Assembly: GCF_014189535.1 (NCBI RefSeq)
Contig: NZ_CP050308.1
Coordinates: 620,001 to 684,000, forward strand
Reading direction: 5' to 3'
DNA from: Rhizobium lusitanum
GTDB lineage: Bacteria > Pseudomonadota > Alphaproteobacteria > Rhizobiales > Rhizobiaceae
Length of the DNA stretch: 64,000 nt
Both the position numbers and the translations under genes were made by a program. The notes beneath the pieces were generated by a model. That model saw nothing but the letters and a program-made list of their open reading frames with translations. It ran no database searches and was not told the origin of the DNA. Below, piece by piece: positions 58,030 through 64,000 of the stretch. Every line of letters begins with the position of its first letter. Positions within the stretch are counted from its first letter, which is position 1.

Positions 58030-58255
58030 ATTGCCCTCCTGCCCTTGCCCATAAACAAATATCGGGCCTCATTCCCGACACCATCATGACCAAGGATTTT
58101 CAGCTTGGTGTCCGCAATCTCACCAAACTTTCTGTAAATTGAAATAACATGACTTACCCTCACGTTCAATCCTATGATGAATGGAAGTTCTCGGAAAAGG
58201 CGAATTTTTCGAAAGCTTAGGCTTACCCAAGGTCAGGGGCAGGACCTATTGGGGT

Positions 58256-58285
58256 TAAAAGTGGTTCATTTCGGCACAAACCACT
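58256..58285 (-). terminator. Weak terminator-like hairpin after lpxXL
   Basis: On the minus strand AGTGGTT and AACCACT form a seven-base stem with a 12-base loop, followed by TTTAA. It lies 17 bp after the lpxXL stop codon and is the only terminator-like signal found there. Confidence 0.4.
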
Positions 58286-58301
58286 CTGTTTCGCTAATAT
58301 T

Positions 58302-59243
58302 TTAGAAAACAGACTTTTTGATATTCCAGCGGTCGTGATACCAAAGCCACTGTTCGGGATACTCCCTCACCCAGCTCTCAACCTTGTCGTTCAGCATTTG
58401 CGCGGTAGCGGGCAAGTCCAGGTTTCCACGCTCGTCGCGAGGCATTTCCAGCCTCGGCTCGATCTCCAGACGATAGCGATTGCCCGGCAAACGTATGCAT
58501 CGAGCCGGATAAACCTCGCAATTGAACTGCCGCACCAGCTTCGGCAAAAGCGGATTGGTCTTGACATCGCGACCGAAAAACAGGGTCTTCAGCCCTTTGC
58601 GGAACTTCTGGTCGACCAGTACGCCAACCCCGCCACCATCCTCCAATTGCCGGGCCAGGGTAAAGGACGATCCGGCATGCGAAGGCACGAGGCTGCCCAT
58701 GCGCTTGGCGCGAAAATCGAAGACTTTCTGTGCCACATAGGGATTATTGGGCGGTCGAAAGAGCACGGTGACCTTCAGTCCGAAGGCCGCGCCGGCCACC
58801 GGCAACAACTCGAAGTTGCCCGTATGCCCGGTAAAGACGATGAATGGCCTAGGGTTCTCCCGCAGGTCGAGAAAGATCGGAATACCCGACACTTCGATAC
58901 GGCCCGGCTCGTCGCGAGATGGATCAAAATCGAACAGCCGGTCGAGGAAAACATACTCCGCCGCCAGCCGCCCCATATTGCCCCAGCTCGCCAATGCTAT
59001 CTCAGCGATCTCCACTTCGCTCTTCTCAGGAAAAGCATTGCGAAGATTGGTCAGCATCAGCTGGTGCCGGCGCATGCGCGGCCCGATTTTGCGGGTCAGC
59101 CAGTCGGAAAAATTGATGCCGCCATCAGCCGGAAAGATTTTCAGGAAGTTCAGGAACCCGAATATGATCTGCGCCACCAGCCACTGTTGGAAGTTTCTGA
59201 GCGCAATGACGATCCGGGTGATGACGAGCTTCACGCCGGTCAA
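58302..59243 (-). CDS. lpxXL: Very-long-chain acyltransferase for lipid A (LpxXL)
   Basis: A 313-residue inner-membrane-associated acyltransferase of the LpxL/HtrB family. A hydrophobic segment near residues 7-35 precedes the catalytic motif His140-TGNF-Glu145 (HX4E). VDQKFRKGLKTLFFGR and LPGNRYRLEIEP follow as in LpxL. Its position at the end of the acpXL operon identifies the enzyme that moves the 27-hydroxyoctacosanoate chain from AcpXL to lipid A. Its start overlaps the dehydrogenase stop by four bases. Confidence 0.93.
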   Translation of the reverse strand: MTGVKLVITRIVIALRNFQQWLVAQIIFGFLNFLKIFPADGGINFSDWLTRKIGPRMRRHQLMLTNLRNAFPEKSEVEIAEIALASWGNMGRLAAEYVFLDRLFDFDPSRDEPGRIEVSGIPIFLDLRENPRPFIVFTGHTGNFELLPVAGAAFGLKVTVLFRPPNNPYVAQKVFDFRAKRMGSLVPSHAGSSFTLARQLEDGGGVGVLVDQKFRKGLKTLFFGRDVKTNPLLPKLVRQFNCEVYPARCIRLPGNRYRLEIEPRLEMPRDERGNLDLPATAQMLNDKVESWVREYPEQWLWYHDRWNIKKSVF

Positions 59244-60268
59244 TCCATCTTGAGGATAATTTTGCCGAAGATCTGGCGCGATTCCATCCGCTCCAGCGCG
59301 CGGTCGATATCGCTGAAGCTCACCTCAGTGTCGATCACCGGGTGCACCAGCCCGCGCGCCATCTTCTGCATGGCGTTCGCCATGTTCTCCATGCGGCAAC
59401 CGAAGGAGCCGAGCAGCTTCAGCTGTTGCTGGAACAGCATCATCAGGTTCATTTCGGCGGAGACCCCCGAGGTCGAGCCGCAGGTGACGAGGCGGCCGCC
59501 GCGCTTCATGCAGAGCATGGATCCAGCCCAGGTGTCCTTGCCGACATGTTCGAAGACGACGTCGACGCCCTTCTTCTTGGTCAGCTTGCGCACCACACCT
59601 TCAAAACGTTCGGTGCGGTAATTGATAACGTGATCGGCGCCAAGCGCCTTGGCCTTCTCAATCTTGTCGTCGGAACCAACGGTGGTGATAACAGTGCAGC
59701 CGATCTTCTTGGCGAGCTGGATCGCCGCCGAGCCGATGCCCGAGCCGCCTGCATGCACGAGGATCGTTTCGCCCGGCTCCAGCTTGGCATTGTCAAACAG
59801 CATGTGCTCGACCGTGCCGAAGGTGACGGGCGCGAGTGCCGCGCCGATCGCATCAACGCCGGGAGGAGCCGGAACGAGCAAGCGCGCCGGCAGATTGACC
59901 TTCTCCTGCGCAAAGCCGTCGAGATGGAAACCATGCACGCCGCTGACATGTTCGCAGAGATTGTCGCGACCTTCGCGGCAATGGCGGCAAAGACCGCAGG
60001 TGCGCGCGCCATAGATCGACACGAGCTGCCCCGGCAGTACATTGGCAACGCCCGGCCCGATCGACTCGACGACACCGGACGCTTCCGCACCGATCACCAG
60101 GGGCATCTTGCGCTTGGCAAATGCCATGCCGCGCCAGCCCCAGACGTCGATATGATTGAGGGCGACCGCCTTGACGCGCAGGGTCACCTCACCCGCGCCT
60201 GGAGCTTCCGGCTCCGGCAGATCGGTGATCTCAAGTTTGCGGTCGTCGACCAGTTGCAAAGCGCGCAT
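59240..60268 (-). CDS. Zinc-binding alcohol dehydrogenase of the VLCFA operon
   Basis: A 342-residue medium-chain dehydrogenase/reductase. The structural zinc Cys91-Cys94-Cys97-Cys105 cluster is CGLCRHCREGRDNLC, with a catalytic-domain start VALNHIDVWGWRGM. The nucleotide-binding site HAGGSGIGSAAIQLAKKIG fits NAD(P)H. In rhizobia this gene is the conserved dehydrogenase of the 27-hydroxy-C28 lipid A pathway and is often named adh2XL. Its exact step is unproven; enoyl reduction or hydroxyl/oxo conversion are possibilities. It is separated from fabF1 by 158 bp with a palindromic repeat. Confidence 0.88.
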   Translation of the reverse strand: MRALQLVDDRKLEITDLPEPEAPGAGEVTLRVKAVALNHIDVWGWRGMAFAKRKMPLVIGAEASGVVESIGPGVANVLPGQLVSIYGARTCGLCRHCREGRDNLCEHVSGVHGFHLDGFAQEKVNLPARLLVPAPPGVDAIGAALAPVTFGTVEHMLFDNAKLEPGETILVHAGGSGIGSAAIQLAKKIGCTVITTVGSDDKIEKAKALGADHVINYRTERFEGVVRKLTKKKGVDVVFEHVGKDTWAGSMLCMKRGGRLVTCGSTSGVSAEMNLMMLFQQQLKLLGSFGCRMENMANAMQKMARGLVHPVIDTEVSFSDIDRALERMESRQIFGKIILKMD

Positions 60269-60301
60269 GTCAAAATCCCCCGCCCCTCGGGCGTCTTAAG
60301 T

Positions 60302-60354
60302 CATGATCCTGGAAAGTACGAACCGGTTTTCGGACAGGATCATGCCACATCAAA
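60302..60354. repeat. Palindromic intergenic repeat in the acpXL operon
   Basis: CATGATCCTG (60302-60311) and CAGGATCATG (60345-60354) are perfect ten-base inverted arms around a 33-base centre that includes ACCGGTTTTCGGA. It looks like a member of a dispersed rhizobial palindrome family and lies between fabF1 and the dehydrogenase gene. It would fold in the operon mRNA. Confidence 0.7.
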
Positions 60355-60426
60355 TAGCGCTGGAGCGAGACAACGATTGGAAAATAAGTCGTCTCTCTCC
60401 AGTATCTTTTTTCTTCGAAGGTCCGA

Positions 60427-61713
60427 TTAAGCCGGTTCGAGTGCCATGACAAGGCTGGCGTTCTGTCCGCCGAACCCGAAGGAGTTCGAAAGGATGGCGC
60501 CAACCTGCTTTTCACGCTTCTGGTTCGGCACGACGTCAAGGATGATCGTCGGATCGGGATTGTTATAGTTGATGGTCGGCGGCAGCGTGCCGGTCAGCAT
60601 CGTTTGCAGCGAGAACACCGCCTCAACCGCGCCGGCCGCCGTCAGCGTATGGCCGATCATCGACTTGTTTGACGAAACCGGAATGGAGGCCAGTCCCTCG
60701 CCAAAGACGGCGGACATGGCACCATATTCCATCTTGTCGTTTTCCGGCGTCGAGGTGCCGTGGGCATTGATATAGCCGATATCGGTCTCGGCCATGCCGG
60801 CATCGGCAAGTGCTGCGCGGATCGTCGCGATCGCCGGGCCGCCATCAGGCGACGAGCGGGTGCGATGGAAGGAATCGGCCTTGTCGCCGGCGCCCTTCAT
60901 GATTCCGAGGATCTTTGCACCGCGGGCAACCGCCGATTCCAGCGATTCCAGCACCAGTGTCGCCGCACCCTCGGCGATGACGAAGCCGTCGCGATCCCTA
61001 CTGAAGGGCTTCGATGCCTTGGTCGGCGGGTCGTTCTGGGTGGAAAGAGCCGATAGCAGGGAGAAACGGATCAGTGCTTCGGCGCTGAGCGATCCGTCGG
61101 TCGCGACTGTCAGTGCCCGCGTCGTGCGGCCCTGGCGAATTGCCTCGATACCGAGCTGGATCGCGGTGACGCCCGACGCACAGGCCGTGGACAGGGTCAC
61201 CGGCAGGCCGCGCGTGCCGAAACGATCGGCAAGACGCTCCGAAATGGCGCCGAACAGGGCCGCCTCATGGAAGGCCGGATCGGGACGCTGACGCATCGCG
61301 GCGAGGAAGCGATCATAGGCGTCACCCGGATGATCGGCCGGCGGCGAACGGTCGGCAAGGGCGAAGCGTGCGCTCCATTCCGGCTCGATCGGCGGCGCAG
61401 CCAGGAAGAGCGGCGCATTGAAATCACCGGAAAGTCCAGCCTGGGCAAGCGCCTCGATCGTCGTTTCGCGAGCGAACGCATAGGAGCGCTCGACGGCGTT
61501 CGGCGCCGGGATATCGATGAAATCCACCGTGCCGGCAATCCGCGTCGACAGCCCATCGGTCGGAAAGCGGGTGATGTCGTGAATGCCCGAGGTGCCGGAG
61601 GAAAGCGCGTTCCAATTGTCCTGCAATCCCTGGCCAAGCGAGGTGATGATGCCCATGCCGGTAACAGCGACGATCGGGCGTCCCAAATGATCCTTGTAGG
61701 CGGATGCGGTCAT
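60427..61713 (-). CDS. fabF1XL: Beta-ketoacyl-ACP synthase FabF1 of the VLCFA operon
   Basis: A 428-residue thiolase-fold condensing enzyme. The nucleophile Cys178 lies in TLSTACASGVTAIQ, and the other catalytic residues are His318 (NAHGTSTPEND), Lys350 and His355 (SNKSMIGHTLTAAGAV). All are present, so it should elongate acyl-AcpXL with malonyl units. It is 12 bp downstream of the second fabF on the same transcript and is probably its partner. FabF enzymes usually form homodimers, but here a heterodimer is possible because the neighbour lacks the Cys. Confidence 0.93.
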   Translation of the reverse strand: MTASAYKDHLGRPIVAVTGMGIITSLGQGLQDNWNALSSGTSGIHDITRFPTDGLSTRIAGTVDFIDIPAPNAVERSYAFARETTIEALAQAGLSGDFNAPLFLAAPPIEPEWSARFALADRSPPADHPGDAYDRFLAAMRQRPDPAFHEAALFGAISERLADRFGTRGLPVTLSTACASGVTAIQLGIEAIRQGRTTRALTVATDGSLSAEALIRFSLLSALSTQNDPPTKASKPFSRDRDGFVIAEGAATLVLESLESAVARGAKILGIMKGAGDKADSFHRTRSSPDGGPAIATIRAALADAGMAETDIGYINAHGTSTPENDKMEYGAMSAVFGEGLASIPVSSNKSMIGHTLTAAGAVEAVFSLQTMLTGTLPPTINYNNPDPTIILDVVPNQKREKQVGAILSNSFGFGGQNASLVMALEPA

Positions 61714-61725
61714 GATTCTAACTCC

Positions 61726-62931
61726 TCACGCTTCGCCGGACAGTACGGCGATGCCTTCGCCGCGCGCGTGGCCAACGGTCGTCACAACCGCCTTTGTCGC
61801 TCCGACCTTCATCGGCTTTTCATGCACGGTATCGAAAGCCGGCACCTTGGCCTTGTTGGCAAGCGCGAGCGCCGCAAAAGCGATCCCCAGCGGAAACTGG
61901 CTCTCGAGCCCGTGGCCGGAAACCCCGCCATAGCCGCGAATGGCAGATGCAGGGAGCTGCGCTTCCAACACGGCCTTCTCGCGCGTTGCAAGATCGGCGA
62001 TCGCCGTCGTACCACAGAAGATGACCGTGTCGTCGCCCTGCGTATCCTTGGCGGGTTCAAGCAGGCGCTCCAGCCGCGCCTCGAGCTTGCCGCCGTCACG
62101 GCTGCCGCGATCACCTTCGATCGCGTCGATCGTCGCATAGATGCGCGCGCCGCGTGCTTCGGCATGAGCGCGGGACTCAAGCACGAGGAAGGCACCGAGC
62201 GAGCCCATGATTATGCCACCGCCGTTTTCCGGCTTGCGGGACCAGAGCGGATGCCAATCGCCGATCGCATGCGCGTTCACCGACGCGATCAGCAGCATCA
62301 TGTCCTGCCGCTCGGCCGAAAACGCGCCGCCGACCAATGCATGGCTGGATTCGCCCGACTTGATGCGATGGAAAGCAGTCTCGACGGCCGAAATGCCGGC
62401 AGCTTCCTCGCCCATGAAGGTGCGCGACGAGCCCGTCACCTTGTGAACGATCGAAATATTGCCGGCGAGCAGATTGGAGAGCTGCGCCAGGAACAGCGTC
62501 GGGCGAAGCTCGGTCGTCAGCTTCTCGTTCAACAGCAGTTCGCGATCGTTGCGCTTCAGGCCCTCATCGACGATCAGCGTATCGACATTCAGGTCGCGCT
62601 CGCCGCCGCCGGCGGCCACGATCATGTCCATGCTGCCGCAGGCGTCGAGGTTGTCCTTCAAGCCGGCATCGTCCAGCGCCAGGCCGGCGGTGAAGACGCC
62701 GATGCGCTGCCAATTTTCCATCTGCCGCTGATCGCCGCGCTTCTGGATCTGCTGCGACCAATCGATTTCCGGCAACGGATGCACGGGATATGGTTTGAAT
62801 TTCTCGGTTTCAACGATGGTCGTCGGCGTCTTGTCCGCGGTCAGCAGGGCGACATGCGCATCCTTGCCAACACCCTGACAGGTGACGATGCCGACACCCG
62901 TGATCACCACATCATTCTGAGCCTTGCTCAT
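61726..62931 (-). CDS. fabF2XL: Beta-ketoacyl-ACP synthase-like FabF2, active-site Cys missing
   Basis: A 401-residue member of the condensing enzyme family. Aligning GEEAAGISAVETAFHRIKSG with FabF1 puts Glu176 at the position of the nucleophile Cys178. The Lys of the SNKSMIGH motif is also replaced (YGGVSGHGLESQFP, where the His remains). A Cys-less partner with Glu or Gln at this site is typical of chain-length factors of type II polyketide synthases, so it may set the unusual C28 length with FabF1. It could also retain decarboxylase activity. It lies between fabZ and fabF1. Confidence 0.88.
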   Translation of the reverse strand: MSKAQNDVVITGVGIVTCQGVGKDAHVALLTADKTPTTIVETEKFKPYPVHPLPEIDWSQQIQKRGDQRQMENWQRIGVFTAGLALDDAGLKDNLDACGSMDMIVAAGGGERDLNVDTLIVDEGLKRNDRELLLNEKLTTELRPTLFLAQLSNLLAGNISIVHKVTGSSRTFMGEEAAGISAVETAFHRIKSGESSHALVGGAFSAERQDMMLLIASVNAHAIGDWHPLWSRKPENGGGIIMGSLGAFLVLESRAHAEARGARIYATIDAIEGDRGSRDGGKLEARLERLLEPAKDTQGDDTVIFCGTTAIADLATREKAVLEAQLPASAIRGYGGVSGHGLESQFPLGIAFAALALANKAKVPAFDTVHEKPMKVGATKAVVTTVGHARGEGIAVLSGEA

Positions 62932-62974
62932 TCATCAATCCTCTAACAATGCGGCGTCATGCAAGCCGGATGCA

Positions 62975-63448
62975 TCAGCCATTGGCGGCGATGGCGTCGA
63001 AAAGACCGACCTCGCCTGCCCGCTTGCGCACGATATCGGCGAGCGGCACCTCATTAAACGGCATGGTACGCAGCTTCAACTGCGCATCGCAGATCTTCTT
63101 GCCGACAATGGTGATCCGCGCCTTTGTCACCGCGAAGCCCGAGCCGTCATGCTCCAGTTCCGCCTCGATGTCGAGTTCCGCCTCGGGCTCGACAAAGGTG
63201 CGCATCTTGGCGCCATCGACCGACATCAGGAACGGCATGGAGGCGAAGTTGGTCGCCGCCAGCACCAGCATGCCCGAAGCCTGGGCCATGGTTTCGATCA
63301 GGAGAACGCCGGGGACCAGCGGCATGCCGGGAAAATGGCCTTCGAAAACAGGGCTCTTCGCCGGCACGACCGAATGTGCCTTCAACAGGCCCTTGGACAG
63401 ATCGACGGACACAACCCGGTCGATCATCTGGAAATATTCCAGCAGCAT
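62975..63448 (-). CDS. fabZXL: 3-hydroxyacyl-ACP dehydratase FabZ of the VLCFA operon
   Basis: A 157-residue hotdog-fold dehydratase. The catalytic His is in EGHFPGMPLVPGVLLIETMAQ and the acidic residue lies within VLLIETMAQASGM. It would dehydrate 3-hydroxyacyl-AcpXL during elongation of the very long chain. ATG 63448 is favoured because GGAGG lies five bases upstream; the adjacent TTG is too close. It follows acpXL by 121 bp and precedes fabF2 by 43 bp. Housekeeping FabZ is expected elsewhere in the genome. Confidence 0.93.
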   Translation of the reverse strand: MLLEYFQMIDRVVSVDLSKGLLKAHSVVPAKSPVFEGHFPGMPLVPGVLLIETMAQASGMLVLAATNFASMPFLMSVDGAKMRTFVEPEAELDIEAELEHDGSGFAVTKARITIVGKKICDAQLKLRTMPFNEVPLADIVRKRAGEVGLFDAIAANG

Positions 63449-63569
63449 CAACGCCTCCGATCCTACCCGCTGACCTCTGACGGTCCGGGCAGGATACGAT
63501 AGTTAAGAATGAAACCGCCCGGCCGCTATAGTCAGGAGCGGCTGGGCGGCAAAAATGCAAAGACGTTGC

Positions 63570-63848
63570 TCAGCCCTTGGCGGCGCGCAATTCGTCGATC
63601 TTGGCGCAGAGATTCTTGAGGACGAAATATTCCTCGGTCGAAGCCTTGCCGTCGTTGACTTCCTGCGTCCACTTTTCCAGCGGAATCTTGATGCCGAATT
63701 CCTTGTCGACGGCAAAAACGATGTCCAGGAAATCAAGGCTGTCGATGCCGAGGTCATCGATCGTATGGCTTTCCGGGGTGATCGTTTCACGATCGATTTC
63801 GCTTGTCTCAGCGATGATGTCGGCAACTTTGTCGAATGTAGCAGTCAC
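63570..63848 (-). CDS. acpXL: Specialised acyl carrier protein AcpXL
   Basis: A 92-residue acyl carrier protein. The phosphopantetheine Ser37 sits in [20 protein letters not shown]. The start [20 protein letters not shown] matches rhizobial AcpXL proteins that carry 27-hydroxyoctacosanoate for lipid A. I chose GTG 63848 because GAGG lies seven bases upstream; an ATG two codons earlier (63854) abuts GAGGT with no room, so it is less likely. It is the first gene of the operon acpXL-fabZ-fabF2-fabF1-dehydrogenase-lpxXL. Confidence 0.95.
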   Translation of the reverse strand: MTATFDKVADIIAETSEIDRETITPESHTIDDLGIDSLDFLDIVFAVDKEFGIKIPLEKWTQEVNDGKASTEEYFVLKNLCAKIDELRAAKG

Positions 63849-64000
63849 GCCCATACCTCATGAAATAATAATTCAATCCCCCTCATAGGGAAATCCATTC
63901 CAAAAGCCAATGGTCTCCACCGGAAACCCCGGCAATTTGGCGAAGCACTGTTGCGCAAACAGCAAAGACGCTCCAGGCTCTGGATTGCGCCCGGCATGCG
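63849..64000. other. Region upstream of acpXL at the window edge
   Basis: About 150 bp, probably holding the acpXL promoter. AT-rich sequence (ATAATAATTCAATCC) is close to the gene. No gene or repeat is seen; a gene may begin beyond the window. Confidence 0.4.

Noticed and set aside
61267..62946. A 559-codon open frame opposite the two fabF genes
   Set aside because: It has Arg/Ala-rich shadow composition across two well-supported genes; no family features.

Overview
The window is a GC-rich, gene-dense chromosomal segment of an alphaproteobacterium of the family Rhizobiaceae, most likely a Rhizobium species. The clearest marker is the lipid A very-long-chain fatty acid operon at the right end (acpXL, fabZ, two fabF genes, a dehydrogenase, lpxXL), which is typical of Rhizobiales. 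Supporting signs are an extended UvrB, a Usg-family gene, a DUF1289 gene, a TIGR02281-type aspartic protease and rhizobial-style intergenic palindromes. No phage, plasmid or insertion-sequence genes, rRNA, tRNA or CRISPR array were seen.

Layout: 0-5 kb holds a flavoprotein, an alpha/beta hydrolase divergent from a MarR regulator, an LtrA-like membrane protein, a DUF971 gene and moaA. 5-10 kb holds a chemoreceptor, a DMT exporter and the mobA-mobB pair; with moaA these serve molybdenum cofactor synthesis. 10-15.5 kb holds an OmpA-domain protein with a very long Q/P/A/K-rich region and a polar amino-acid ABC transporter whose binding-protein gene carries a one-base frameshift. 15.6-22 kb holds usg, a methyltransferase, a glutathione transferase and the alkanesulfonate locus ssuA-ssuD-ssuC-ssuB, with matching promoter motifs before ssuA and ssuD. 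22-35 kb holds a 3-hydroxyisobutyrate-dehydrogenase-type enzyme, an Lrp regulator, a uracil-DNA-glycosylase-like protein, a secreted nuclease, a sensor kinase, dgkA, the cobalamin genes cobT and cobS, a periplasmic aspartic protease, a DMT exporter, a GNAT enzyme with a FolC-type ligase, an ABC-2 exporter and a candidate small RNA.

35-44.5 kb is envelope-related: an extensin-like lipoprotein, a thioesterase, membrane proteins, three tandem Sel1-repeat proteins, an RDD protein and an MFS transporter. 44.7-52.7 kb holds uvrB (with a palindromic repeat inside its reading frame), a class III nucleotide cyclase, a cold-shock protein, a roughly 250-bp mosaic of nested inverted repeats, dusA, a fumarylacetoacetase-family enzyme and a gamma-carbonic anhydrase.

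52.7-57.3 kb is a zinc-homeostasis module: zur, znuB and znuC on one strand, znuA divergent, then a COG0523 GTPase with a coupled small cysteine-containing ORF. Dyads resembling Zur operators lie between znuC and znuA and just before the GTPase. 57.3-64 kb holds a PAS protein and the lipid A acyl-chain operon. There FabF1 keeps the Cys-His-Lys-His ketosynthase residues while its neighbour FabF2 lacks the active-site Cys, suggesting a ketosynthase/chain-length-factor-like pair.

Main points for a second look: the frameshifted binding protein, the palindrome inside uvrB, the mosaic inverted-repeat element, the degenerate FabF2, the zinc operators with the small ORF, the twin ssu promoters and the orphan terminator/small RNA candidate.
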